From positions 124,001 to 188,000 of the forward strand of contig CAWHCN010000008.1 in NCBI GenBank assembly GCA_963827935.1: 64,000 nt of DNA, in the 5' to 3' direction. The notes beneath the pieces are model-generated. The model searched no databases. It saw only the letters and a program-made list of their open reading frames with translations, and had not been told where the DNA came from. This stretch comes from DATFNV01 sp963827935 (GTDB taxonomy: Bacteria; Planctomycetota; Planctomycetia; Gemmatales; Gemmataceae). Shown here one piece after another: positions 47,020 through 55,286 of the stretch; positions within the stretch are counted from its first letter, which is position 1; the number at the start of each line of letters is the position of its first letter. A program made the position numbers and the translations under genes.

Positions 47020-47166
47020 TCAGTCGGGAATGGGAGCGCTGCCGACATAGGCGGCCCAGGCGTTGCCACGGCCTCCGCCGCTGCCGCCGCGGGGCTTGCC
47101 CTTGGGTTTGGCCTTGCTGGCTTTCGGTTTCTTGGCGGTGAAGGTCAGTCGCTTGGCCTTGGCCAT
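47020..47166 (-). CDS. Small lysine/glycine-rich protein
   Basis: 48 residues from ATG 47166, after CAGGAGCC. MAKAKRLTFTAKKPKASKAK then PKGKPRGGSGGGRGNAWAAY. Strongly basic, possibly DNA-binding. A longer frame upstream overlaps the tape-measure gene and looks non-coding. Confidence 0.5.
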   Translation of the reverse strand: MAKAKRLTFTAKKPKASKAKPKGKPRGGSGGGRGNAWAAYVGSAPIPD

Positions 47167-47188
47167 GTGTTGGCTCCTGTCTGGGGCG

Positions 47189-48985
47189 TTAGAATCCGTT
47201 GACCCAGGGGGCAAAGGGGTTGTTGAAGAAGTCGAGGGCCTTCCGGCCGGTGTCGGCGGCCACGTCAAGACCCTCCTTGGCACCCTTGAGGGCGGCCTTG
47301 CCCTGGCCGAATGTGTCTTCGAGGAACTTGCGAGCGTTGTCGACGGCGATGGTCAGGGCCAGGATTCCGCCCGTCAGCTGCTTCTGCGGGTCTTCGGCCT
47401 CTGGCCGGCCCACCCGGAACGCGCTCGTGATGATGTCGTTGGACAGGTCTTCCAGGCCCTGAATCTTCGCCGGCCCCGCCGCCGCCCCGCGTGCCGTGGC
47501 CGTGCCGGGTCCGCGATCCTCTCCAAAGAACAGGAGTTGCAACCCGTGCGCAGCTTGCACGAGAGCATCGAGGAACGGCCTTGCACCTTGCACTACGGTT
47601 TTAAGAGTCAAGGCCATCGCCTTGAGTCCGTCCTTGGCCAGTTCCTTGACCACTGGCGCCGCTTCCAGCATGGCCTCTTTAACTTCGTCGATCGACGGCC
47701 TCAACTCGTCCAAGAGGTTGCGCACGTCCTGAGTCGATGGCAGCATGTTGGCGATCACGTCGCCCCAATCGCGGGCAATTTCCGTAGCCAGTTCCACTAC
47801 GGGCACAAGCCGCTGGCCGATGACTCCCTGAATGTCCGCTAGGGCCATGTTGAACTGTTCAACTGATGCCGGGTTGGCGACGTTGGCCAGTTGGACAGCT
47901 TTCTCGAAAGCCTTCTCGGCAATCGCAGCACCGACGCCCAAAGCAATGATGGCGATGGCTGCCGGGCCAGTGGCAGCCGCAAGGCCGCCAAGACCGGCCG
48001 CTGCCTCACCGGCTCCGGCCGCTTCGATACCGCCCGCAGCTTCCAATCCGCCGCCGGCTTCTGCTTCCCCTCCGCCGGTCAGCTCCTCAAACCCGCCGCC
48101 TTTAGGCGCAGGACGGCTGGGAAGACTTTCGCGCGGCCCAGAGGCTTCCCTGGTTTTCGGCGTCTCGGATTCCTTCGCGGCGGCGTCCAGGCCCTCAATG
48201 GATGCTGCGGCCGATTCGGCTGCCGTCGCCAGCCCTTCAAGTCCTGACTCGGCTGGCAAGACTTCCGGCAACGCCTCTGCGCCGGCCGCTGTCGTAGGAG
48301 CACTTGCCGGGAGAACTTCAACAGGCTTGGCCGTCTCAGTCGGCGGGGTGGGCGCAGTGGCCTCCCCGAGCCCAGACACTGCCTTGATTGCCTTGCCGGC
48401 CAAGGTGAGTATCTGACCAAGCCGGCCCCCCACCTTGGCCCCCAGCACACCAAGGAAGCCGCCTTCCTCCCTGGCAATCGCATCGGCCAACTCGCCTTGC
48501 GCCTTCCGCAATTCCAGGGTAAGAGCAATTCGGCGTTTGAGCGCGTCCGGTTCCAAGGCGGCGTTGGCCAAGTCGATGGACCGCTGCATCCCTTCAAGGC
48601 CGGCGTTCACCTGTTCCTGCGCTACAGACAAGCCGGTCTGGGCTTCCCGCTCGACTTGCAGGGCCTCGGTAAGCCGCTTGTGGGCCACTTCAAGGCCAAG
48701 CGTCTGCGTCGTCAGTTCCTTGATCCGGGCCGGATCCATGGCCTCCAGGGCGGTCGCCAGCGTCTGCTGCCGGGCCGCGGAGGCGGCGTTCAGTTGTTCG
48801 ACGGCGGCCTGGGCCTGGTCTACCGTGGGGGCCACGGTTCCGGCGGGCATCTTCAGGCCGGCGCGGAGATGGTCGGTGGATTGAGCGGCACGGCCCAGGT
48901 CGGCGGCCATGCTGCGCAGGGCAGCCTGTGCGGGGGACATATCGGGGCGGACGTTCAGGGACAGGGTGATGTTGCGGTCGGCCAT
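47189..48985 (-). CDS. Phage tail tape-measure-like protein
   Basis: 598 residues. ATG 48985 follows TAGGAGAATCC. Long helical and coiled-coil stretches (residues 50-190 and 400-500), Ala/Gly-rich hydrophobic centre (ATGPAAIAIIALGVGAAIAE) typical of tape-measure proteins, and low-complexity Pro/Glu/Gly linkers at 210-320. The start RNITLSLNVRPDMSPAQAAL resembles the N-terminus of such proteins. No other tail gene is next to it, so the call rests on architecture only. Confidence 0.55.
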   Translation of the reverse strand: MADRNITLSLNVRPDMSPAQAALRSMAADLGRAAQSTDHLRAGLKMPAGTVAPTVDQAQAAVEQLNAASAARQQTLATALEAMDPARIKELTTQTLGLEVAHKRLTEALQVEREAQTGLSVAQEQVNAGLEGMQRSIDLANAALEPDALKRRIALTLELRKAQGELADAIAREEGGFLGVLGAKVGGRLGQILTLAGKAIKAVSGLGEATAPTPPTETAKPVEVLPASAPTTAAGAEALPEVLPAESGLEGLATAAESAAASIEGLDAAAKESETPKTREASGPRESLPSRPAPKGGGFEELTGGGEAEAGGGLEAAGGIEAAGAGEAAAGLGGLAAATGPAAIAIIALGVGAAIAEKAFEKAVQLANVANPASVEQFNMALADIQGVIGQRLVPVVELATEIARDWGDVIANMLPSTQDVRNLLDELRPSIDEVKEAMLEAAPVVKELAKDGLKAMALTLKTVVQGARPFLDALVQAAHGLQLLFFGEDRGPGTATARGAAAGPAKIQGLEDLSNDIITSAFRVGRPEAEDPQKQLTGGILALTIAVDNARKFLEDTFGQGKAALKGAKEGLDVAADTGRKALDFFNNPFAPWVNGF

Positions 48986-48996
48986 GAAGGATTCTC

Positions 48997-49122
48997 CTAC
49001 TCGTCAAAAGTCGGGGCGGGGGTGCGGGCGGATGGTCCGCAGCCCCGCGCCCGACAGCGCGGCAACACAATCGCCACGCCCCACAACGGCCCCGGAACCG
49101 AGTGGGCGCCGCCGTGGATCAT
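48997..49122 (-). CDS. Possible 41-residue protein
   Basis: ATG 49122 to TAG just before the ribosome binding site of the tape-measure-like gene. MIHGGAHSVPGPLWGVAIVL, Arg-rich end. Weak support: no clear ribosome site. The rest of 48986-49253 shows nothing else. Confidence 0.25.
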   Translation of the reverse strand: MIHGGAHSVPGPLWGVAIVLPRCRARGCGPSARTPAPTFDE

Positions 49123-49253
49123 TGTCCCCGGGGCGGCGCGGTGAGGGTAGAGAAGCCCGCCGCGCCGCCCGCCGATACCGGGCCGGCGGGGGACATGACG
49201 CCCGCCGCGTCCCGCCACTGACCGGCGACAAGGAACCGGTCGCGTGGGCTCTC

Positions 49254-50150
49254 TCAGGCCGGGGCCAAGAACTTGACCAGCGGATGATCCTGCGGGATCT
49301 CGGCTGCGGAAACCTCACGCCCGCAAAGGCCGCACTGCAAAATAACGATGCCGGTCGCGTGATCTGTGACCGTGCCGACGCCACCCATGCACTTCGGGCA
49401 ATGGATCGGCCTGATTTCGCCGCGCTCGTGTCGCTCCACGGAAGGCAGGAGCGGGTTGGGTTCCGGCGACGGAGCGGGTGGTCGGGGGGTGGCTCCAAGA
49501 GGGCGATGGGGCACGTACTCGCCGGCGCTAACCCAGCTCTGCTGCACGGCAAGCCCCAACTGCATGGCGGCGACGGCCTCGGTCAGAGCGGACGGCATCT
49601 CCGCTGCCAGTGCCGCGGTGGCCTGGGCCAGTCGCTCCCGGGCCTGCTGGCCCATCCGTTGCAGGAGGGCGGTTGTCATCGCGTTCCATGCCTCATCGAC
49701 TTCCTGTTCGCGCTTCGCAATCGCCTCCGTCAGCAGGCCGATTCGCTCCTGGCACAGCTCCACGTCGGTCAGCGCCTGGCGGAGCATGGCCTCGGCCGGT
49801 CCGGGGTCATTGCCGGCGGCGATCGCAACCAGTCGATCGGCCCTGCCCTGGGCGACGGCGGCCTGGGCCTGAGTCAGTGCATCCCGCGTGTCGAGAAGCA
49901 AGCCCCGCTGGCGCACAAGGGCCGAGGCGGCTTCCGTCTGGCGAAGCTCTGCCGCGGCATCGGCACCCGCTGCCCGGAGCGGCTCGGCAGCTTCGGCCAG
50001 TAGGTCCGGCGGGGGAATCAAGGCGAGGAGAACCCGGCCGCGATTGTCTCGACAAACCGACTCGACTTTCCAGCCCGGCGGCGGGGGTGTCGGCTGGGGT
50101 GTCGGCTCGGCGTCCACAACGCCTGGGGTGAACAAACCAAGGATGCCCAT
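49254..50150 (-). CDS. Coiled-coil protein with C-terminal zinc ribbon
   Basis: 298 residues. Pro-rich start (EPTPQPTPPPPGWKVESVCR), helical centre at 50-180 (LTDVELCQERIGLLTEAIAK), then IHCPKCMGGVGTVTDHATG and ILQCGLCGREVSA, a four-Cys ribbon. No family recognised. Could be structural (head or tail) or regulatory. Confidence 0.6.
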   Translation of the reverse strand: MGILGLFTPGVVDAEPTPQPTPPPPGWKVESVCRDNRGRVLLALIPPPDLLAEAAEPLRAAGADAAAELRQTEAASALVRQRGLLLDTRDALTQAQAAVAQGRADRLVAIAAGNDPGPAEAMLRQALTDVELCQERIGLLTEAIAKREQEVDEAWNAMTTALLQRMGQQARERLAQATAALAAEMPSALTEAVAAMQLGLAVQQSWVSAGEYVPHRPLGATPRPPAPSPEPNPLLPSVERHERGEIRPIHCPKCMGGVGTVTDHATGIVILQCGLCGREVSAAEIPQDHPLVKFLAPA

Positions 50151-50192
50151 GATGTCCTGTCTCCGATGGATGGATTGGGCGACGGGGGACGG

Positions 50193-50789
50193 TTAGCGGC
50201 CAGCGAGGAACGCCTCAGCGGTTAGTGCGGGCCGGCACCGCCTGGCACTGCGGTAGGCGGCCAGCAACTCGGCCTCCGTGGTGCCGACGCGGGAGAACGT
50301 CTCGGAAAAGCGGCGGTAGTGGGCTGCGATGACGTTGCCCTCGCGCAGCTCCGCGAAGCTGACGAGCCCCGCCGTGCTCTTGCTTCCGGCGGTTTGATCG
50401 GCCCGGGGCTTGATCTTGTCGGCATCCTGCCCCGGGTCTACGTCCCCGCTGCCGCCCCGGTTGGGCAGGCGGGCCTGGGATGCGGGTACTCGGGTGGCCT
50501 GGTCGGGAACCCCGCCCATACTGACGCCAGCTCCCCGCTCAAGGAACTTGGCCGCGGAAGTGGACTTGTCACGCCGCTGCAACGCAGCGAAGGCGCGCAC
50601 AAGCTCCTGACTGTCCCCTCCACCCGCCTCGGCGAATGCCTTGCGGTTTCGAGCGGCGTACTTCTGCACCTTGTCCATCTCCAGTGATTCGAGCCAGTGC
50701 TCCAGGGCCTCGTCCGTCACGCCGCGTAGGGTGTTCATGTCGATGCCGCGCTGGGCCAGCTCGGAAATCATCGCTTTTCGATCTCGCAT
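50193..50789 (-). CDS. Hypothetical element protein
   Basis: 198 residues from ATG 50789. Helical N-terminus (MISELAQRGIDMNTLRGVTD, ALEHWLESLEMDKVQKYAAR), Ser/Gly-rich middle, helical C-terminus (VIAAHYRRFSETFSRVGTTE). No recognised family. Confidence 0.6.
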   Translation of the reverse strand: MRDRKAMISELAQRGIDMNTLRGVTDEALEHWLESLEMDKVQKYAARNRKAFAEAGGGDSQELVRAFAALQRRDKSTSAAKFLERGAGVSMGGVPDQATRVPASQARLPNRGGSGDVDPGQDADKIKPRADQTAGSKSTAGLVSFAELREGNVIAAHYRRFSETFSRVGTTEAELLAAYRSARRCRPALTAEAFLAGR

Positions 50790-50844
50790 CGTTCAACCTC
50801 CAGAAAGTAGGGGATCGGCCGCGAACGTGCGGCCGATCCCGGGA

Positions 50845-51057
50845 TCATCGAATCTCGCCCGTCTCCTGCACCGGGGCGTCTGCCGGGGCGTCTGTCAACG
50901 GGGGCAAGGGCGGCGTCACTTCGCGGACCGACAGGCACCGCAAGCCCCACGTTCGCAAGGCGGCCTTGAGCAAGCCGCGGAGCCGGCAGTTGGGCGGAAC
51001 GTCGGACGGAACGGCCCGCAACTCAATCTGGTACGTCTCACCGCCCTTGTGCTGCAT
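50845..51057 (-). CDS. Small hypothetical protein
   Basis: 70 residues from ATG 51057, preceded by GAGAGGCG. MQHKGGETYQIELRAVPSDV, then LLKAALRTWGLRCLSVREVT. Eleven bases downstream of the resolvase stop; probably co-transcribed. Confidence 0.55.
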   Translation of the reverse strand: MQHKGGETYQIELRAVPSDVPPNCRLRGLLKAALRTWGLRCLSVREVTPPLPPLTDAPADAPVQETGEIR

Positions 51058-51067
51058 TGTTCGCCTC

Positions 51068-51664
51068 TCACTCCCCACGGGCCAGTACCGCATAGACCGT
51101 CTTGCGACTCAGCCCGGCCAGTCTGGCGATAACGGCAATCGGCTTGCCTTCGCCGCGAAGCTGCCTCACCAGTACCTCTTTCTCCAGCGTCACGGTTATC
51201 CTGGTCCCTGGCTTTCTCCCGCCCCACGTCTTGCCCTCGGCCTTCGCCTTGGCGATCCCGGCGAGCTGCCGTTCCTTGCGAACCTCGGTTTCGTACTCGG
51301 CGACGGACGCTATCACGTTGAACATAAGCCGCCCGGCCGGGGTGTTCAGGTCCATGCCATCTCTGAGCGAAACAAACCCGACCTTGCGAGCTACTAGCTC
51401 ATCCCGCAGCGTCACCAGCTCCCGAGAAGTGCGACCGAGCCTGTCCAGTCGCCAGACAACTATCTTTGTCACCTGCCCCGACAGGACACCCGCCCATAAC
51501 TTCTGCCATGCCGGCCGATCCATCGTGGTCCCGGTGAACTTGTCGCGGAACCATTGAACCGACTCCCCCGCAGACTCCTGCGCCGCCGCCCATGCCCGTA
51601 GCTCGGGCTCCTGGGACCGCGTGTCCTGACCGACACTGGACACCCGAACGTAAACCGCCAGCAT
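51068..51664 (-). CDS. Small serine recombinase (resolvase/invertase type)
   Basis: 198 residues from ATG 51664. Catalytic Ser9 in MLAVYVRVSSVGQDTRSQEP, then VVWRLDRLGRTSRELVTLRD and DLNTPAGRLMFNVIASVAEY with ETEVRKERQLAGIAKAKAEG (E helix) and a C-terminal helix-turn-helix PIAVIARLAGLSRKTVYAVL. Complete. Such enzymes resolve cointegrates or multimers, or invert DNA. An inverted and direct repeat pair lies immediately upstream and may be its site. Confidence 0.88.
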   Translation of the reverse strand: MLAVYVRVSSVGQDTRSQEPELRAWAAAQESAGESVQWFRDKFTGTTMDRPAWQKLWAGVLSGQVTKIVVWRLDRLGRTSRELVTLRDELVARKVGFVSLRDGMDLNTPAGRLMFNVIASVAEYETEVRKERQLAGIAKAKAEGKTWGGRKPGTRITVTLEKEVLVRQLRGEGKPIAVIARLAGLSRKTVYAVLARGE

Positions 51665-51793
51665 GACCCGCCCCCTTTGGAAAGTGTTACCGATAAAGTA
51701 CACTCCAAAGGATACGCATGGGGACAGGCAGAAGGCAAGGGTAAACCCCGTGTTTCGTGTCCAGTTTGTTCGGGACTCCAAAGGTAACACTTC
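51665..51793. promoter_or_regulatory. Candidate recombination/operator site upstream of the resolvase
   Basis: Inverted repeat AAGTGTTACC (51683-51692) and GGTAACACTT (51783-51792), exactly 100 bp apart, plus direct copies of ACTCCAAAGG at 51703-51712 and 51775-51784. The spacing and position resemble a res site or an autoregulatory operator. Confidence 0.5.
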
Positions 51794-52135
51794 TCAGCCC
51801 CCTGCCCGGAGGAGCTGTTCAAGGGCCAGTACCCGACCTCGGGCCTGGTCCTGTTCGTCGGGCGTCAACTCGGGATCGTCGGCCCCGACCCGGAACGCGA
51901 GTAACATCTGCTGGCGAACGCCTGCCGGCAGCGTGGCCAGTCGCATAGCTTCTGCCCGGATTGCATCCACGTCCATCGTCTCAACCCCCATGCCCGGGAA
52001 GGCCCCCGGCTGCCCCGCTGGCGGGCCCGGCTGCCAAGGCGGCCCCTGACTCACCGGGGCCCCGAATCGCGTGCCTGCGGGCCACGGCGGCGGCCGGGGA
52101 TGGCGGGGGCTGCCCCAGACGCCACTTGACGCCAA
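51794..52135 (-). CDS. Hypothetical element protein
   Basis: Up to 113 residues. Pro/Gly-rich start from a TTG at 52135; ATG 51991 gives a 65-residue form (MGVETMDVDAIRAEAMRLAT, LLAFRVGADDPELTPDEQDQ) with better composition. The right start is unclear. Confidence 0.4.
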   Translation of the reverse strand: MASSGVWGSPRHPRPPPWPAGTRFGAPVSQGPPWQPGPPAGQPGAFPGMGVETMDVDAIRAEAMRLATLPAGVRQQMLLAFRVGADDPELTPDEQDQARGRVLALEQLLRAGG

Positions 52136-52164
52136 CCCTTACCAGCAAATCCCGGGTGCCGACC

Positions 52165-52274
52165 TATGCACCTATGCGGCCCCCTAAAGGGGCCGCCGCA
52201 TAGGTCGCACAGGTGGCACGCTTCACCTATGCGACCTGTGCGAAAAACCTATCCGGCATAGGTCGCACAGGTGG
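52165..52274. repeat. Array of 9-bp CGCAYAGGT repeats, possible replication origin or operator
   Basis: CGCATAGGTCGCACAGGTGG at 52197-52216 and GGCATAGGTCGCACAGGTGG at 52255-52274 in direct orientation, with CACCTATGCGACCTGTGCG (inverted) at 52224-52242 and CCTATGCACCTATGCGGC at 52163-52180. Each 18-20-mer is two tandem 9-mers CGCAYAGGT. A GGGGCCGC / GCGGCCCC hairpin lies at 52176-52197. Directly after the helicase gene stop. Confidence 0.65.
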
Positions 52275-52281
52275 TCATCCT

Positions 52282-54108
52282 TCACCCCCTGGGAACCTCC
52301 TTGGGGTCTCCCGGAACCGGCTCGGGCTGAACCGCTGGCGTCGCGTCGGAGCTGGCCGGCAGTTCCGTTTGTGTGGTGCCTGCTGCAACCGCTCCCGGGC
52401 TGTCAACGATGGCCTCGGTGTCGCCGATGGCCTGTACCTCAACCGTTTCTGGGCTGGCCTCCCCTGCTTCGTCGCCGATCTGCTGACGAGGCGGCCGACG
52501 ATAGCCGGTCGTCGTGCCGGCCCGGGTCTTCACCTGGACTTCCTCGATAATGCCCTCGTCAACGAGCCGGTCGATGGCCTGGGGAGTGCGGTCCTTGCTC
52601 AGTGGCGGTTTGGCGTTTGCGCACCGGGTGCGGAGCCTGGTGAGAGTAGTCCCCTGCCGTTCCGGGTCCAGCTCGTCCAGGGCCGCGAGGAGCTTCGATT
52701 CGTCGTCCTTCTTCTGGCGGTCCTTCTTGCGATCCTGCCGCACATCCTTTTCGTCCCTCTCCATCGCCCGGGCCTCCATCGGCTTGATGATCTCGACTCG
52801 CCACGTCCGGCCGTCGAAGTCTTCGCGGAGCCGTCCCTCGAAGACGTTGACGGCCCGCGAGAGGCTATGGCCCGCGCTGCCGCCGGCCGATAACCACAGC
52901 TCGTGTCTACCCTCTGGGTCCTCCGGGTCGAATGGCGAGCGGCGACTGAGCAGAATCCATTGACGCGCGAACTCCTGAATGCCGCTGAATGCCAGGTCAG
53001 AGAGCTGGGGCTCGGCGTAGGCGTCAGCTCCGCGGCGAGTCACCCGAAAATGATGCAAAAAGAAGGGAGTGCAACCGACCGACAGGCAGGCTTGCGCGAT
53101 GCTCAGCAGCAGCGGGCCGGTCTGATAGAGATTGCTGGCGCTGAGTCCTTCCGCCCCCTGGCCGGCCAGCAATGCGAGATAAAGCGGATCGAGAATCAGC
53201 ACCTTGACGCCATTCTTGTCCAGGGCCTCCTGCAAGGCGGCCACTTGCATCGCGTCGGCAAGCTGAGGGAGCTTGAATCCCCAGAGGATGTCGAGGTCCC
53301 GGAGACCCAAGCCCTTGGCGCTGGCGATGCGGCGGGCGGCGTTCTGCAGGGTGGCTTCGCCGGACTCACCCGACAGGACAGCGACGCGGCAAGGATTGGG
53401 GACGTAGAACTCGCCGAGGAATGGCCGAGCCCCTGCCAAGCTCACCGCCATGTCGATTCCGATGAGGGTCTTGAGGCTCTTCACCGGTCCGCCAAGGGCG
53501 CCGGGCTGATCCTTGACCAGCACACCCCGGACAAGCCAGGACAGGCCATAATCGCCGGCGTCAAAATCGGCCGATGTAATGAGGGCGGGGTCGAAGCCTT
53601 GGGGCTCGACCTTCCTCCCGGTGGCGGCTGAGCGGGCGATTGTCTCGGCCTCCCGCGCGAGTGAGTCGAGAGCTGCACTGGTCGGCCCGCTGGGTGAGCG
53701 GGCCTCGTAGTCCGCTCGTCGAGCCAGGTCGGTGAGGCGGCGGCGGTTGGAATAGTCCCTGACAATTCCCGCATAATAACCGGCGTTTCCTGCGGTCGGC
53801 GCCGCCTCCCACAGCTCCCCCAGGTAGCCGTAACCGCCGACATCGTCGATCCACCCGCGGCGCTGCAACTCATTGGCGACAGTCACCAGATCGGCCGGCT
53901 GTTTCTGGTCGATGGCGACGGCGATGATGGAGAGGAAGATTCGCCGGCTCGCGTCGAAATGAAAGTCGTCATGGTCGAGCAGCTTGGCGATCTCCGCGAT
54001 ACAGGTATTGTCGCGGACCATGCTTCCGAGCACGGCGCGTTCCGCCTCCAGGTTGGCCAGCGGCCGCATGGTAGTCGGCTTGCCGTTGAACTTGTGCGGG
54101 CTTATCAT
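52282..54108 (-). CDS. DnaB-like replicative helicase (DnaB N-domain plus RecA-like ATPase)
   Basis: 608 residues from ATG 54108. Residues 14-120: MRPLANLEAERAVLGSMVRD, ASRRIFLSIIAVAIDQKQPA, the DnaB N-terminal domain. ATPase: GALGGPVKSLKTLIGIDMAV with Walker A GGPVKSLKT (RepA/AAA_25 type), then VKVLILDPLYLALLAGQGAE (Walker B) and CTPFFLHHFRVTRRG. C-terminal 200 residues carry a basic/acidic linker and a winged-helix-like end. It probably unwinds DNA at an origin, for which the adjoining repeat array is the obvious candidate. Confidence 0.8.
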   Translation of the reverse strand: MISPHKFNGKPTTMRPLANLEAERAVLGSMVRDNTCIAEIAKLLDHDDFHFDASRRIFLSIIAVAIDQKQPADLVTVANELQRRGWIDDVGGYGYLGELWEAAPTAGNAGYYAGIVRDYSNRRRLTDLARRADYEARSPSGPTSAALDSLAREAETIARSAATGRKVEPQGFDPALITSADFDAGDYGLSWLVRGVLVKDQPGALGGPVKSLKTLIGIDMAVSLAGARPFLGEFYVPNPCRVAVLSGESGEATLQNAARRIASAKGLGLRDLDILWGFKLPQLADAMQVAALQEALDKNGVKVLILDPLYLALLAGQGAEGLSASNLYQTGPLLLSIAQACLSVGCTPFFLHHFRVTRRGADAYAEPQLSDLAFSGIQEFARQWILLSRRSPFDPEDPEGRHELWLSAGGSAGHSLSRAVNVFEGRLREDFDGRTWRVEIIKPMEARAMERDEKDVRQDRKKDRQKKDDESKLLAALDELDPERQGTTLTRLRTRCANAKPPLSKDRTPQAIDRLVDEGIIEEVQVKTRAGTTTGYRRPPRQQIGDEAGEASPETVEVQAIGDTEAIVDSPGAVAAGTTQTELPASSDATPAVQPEPVPGDPKEVPRG

Positions 54109-54164
54109 CCCGTTAGCATCCGTGTTCGGCGAGCACTGCGGTCGTCACCCGCGGCGTTTCGCAT

Positions 54165-54362
54165 TTAGCGACTCGACAACTCCGGTTTTCTCGCGTGGCC
54201 GACGGTGCCGCTGGCCGACTCCCCGCGCTCCAGTAGCTCGGCCGCCCAACGGCGAACGCGGGCGCTTTTGGCCTGAGCGGCGAGCTGGGCTAGGATGCGG
54301 TCCAGCGGGTTGTCGGCCGGGGGTGGCATCGGAGGGTGGGGGAGGAACACGGGGTTAGGCAT
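54165..54362 (-). CDS. Small hypothetical protein
   Basis: 65 residues from ATG 54362, which overlaps the end of the excisionase-like gene. PMPPPADNPLDRILAQLAAQ then RVRRWAAELLERGESAS. Helical, unknown. Confidence 0.45.
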   Translation of the reverse strand: MPNPVFLPHPPMPPPADNPLDRILAQLAAQAKSARVRRWAAELLERGESASGTVGHARKPELSSR

Positions 54363-54560
54363 GGGCGGCCTCCTTCGCCAGGTGTCCGTGGTCTTGCAGT
54401 TTCGCCAAGAGGCGCGGCAGTAACTTCTGCGGCACGAGCCGATAGAGACCTGCGCGGGCACGTCTTCGCCGAGCGCGTCGATTGCCCGGCGCACGGCCCA
54501 GCCCGGCACGCCGAAAAGGACGGCCAGTTCGCCGGTCGTGTAATGGGATTTGGTCAGCAT
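54355..54560 (-). CDS. Excisionase/MerR-like small DNA-binding protein, frameshifted
   Basis: ATG 54560. HYTTGELAVLFGVPGWAVRR then AIDALGEDVPA is a winged-helix excisionase-like motif. After an indel near 54450 the other frame reads GLYRLVPQKLLPRLLAKLQD then HGHLAKEAAHA to TAA 54355-54357, a sensible end. About 68 residues. Probably controls excision or regulates the element. Confidence 0.55.
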
Positions 54561-54658
54561 GGTGGCTCCCGCGTGTTAGTTAACGCGAGTGCCACTAAGC
54601 CATAGATGGGGTGGGGTCGTCAAATGGGGTGTCCGCTCGGACAGTCAGCCCGCAGCGG

Positions 54659-55171
54659 TCAGGACAGAAGTGATGGGAAGCGGCGCAATTGCCGCAACAG
54701 GTTCTTCGCTTCCTTCTCATTTCCTTCGGTAAACCCGCGGGCAACGTCAACCTTCGACCGCCTTGCATTCCGTTTCTTCTTGATCTCTTTGGCCAAGCGG
54801 ATTACCTCCGGATTCTCAGGAATCTCGCGGAGTTTTTTCCTGGTGTTGTCCGCTTTGTTGTCCGTTGTCAGCGTTGCGGCCGCCTTGTCGATGGCCTCGA
54901 TGGACTCGTCTCGGTCGTCCGCGCCGATGGCGGTGAGTTTGGCCCATTCGGGCCTGGTGAGTCGTTTCCAGAGCTGACGGACCGCAAGCGGCTCGTCCAC
55001 AAGGTCTGTGTTGCCGTGGGTTCCTCTCCATCCGGGATCGGACGGGGAGAGTATCTGCATCACGGTAGTTTGCTTTTGGGCGATGGCGTCATGCCTGCCC
55101 GTGTGCAGGGCCGATTGCAGATCCTTCATCGCCTTGACGGCGGCGGCCCGCTGGGCCGGGGAAAGTGGCAT
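54659..55171 (-). CDS. Hypothetical element protein
   Basis: 170 residues from ATG 55171. Helical, charged: LSPAQRAAAVKAMKDLQSAL, AVRQLWKRLTRPEWAKLTAI, RKKLREIPENPEVIRLAKEI, basic end. No family recognised. Confidence 0.6.
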   Translation of the reverse strand: MPLSPAQRAAAVKAMKDLQSALHTGRHDAIAQKQTTVMQILSPSDPGWRGTHGNTDLVDEPLAVRQLWKRLTRPEWAKLTAIGADDRDESIEAIDKAAATLTTDNKADNTRKKLREIPENPEVIRLAKEIKKKRNARRSKVDVARGFTEGNEKEAKNLLRQLRRFPSLLS

Positions 55172-55286
55172 GGCGTGTTACTCCATCGTTTGCCGGGCCG
55201 GCGCCGGCCAGCAACGGCGGGATGGAGTACCGCGGCTGCCGGCCGGGCCGTCGGCGGGATGATCGGTCCCGCCGTTCCCAGCTTGG

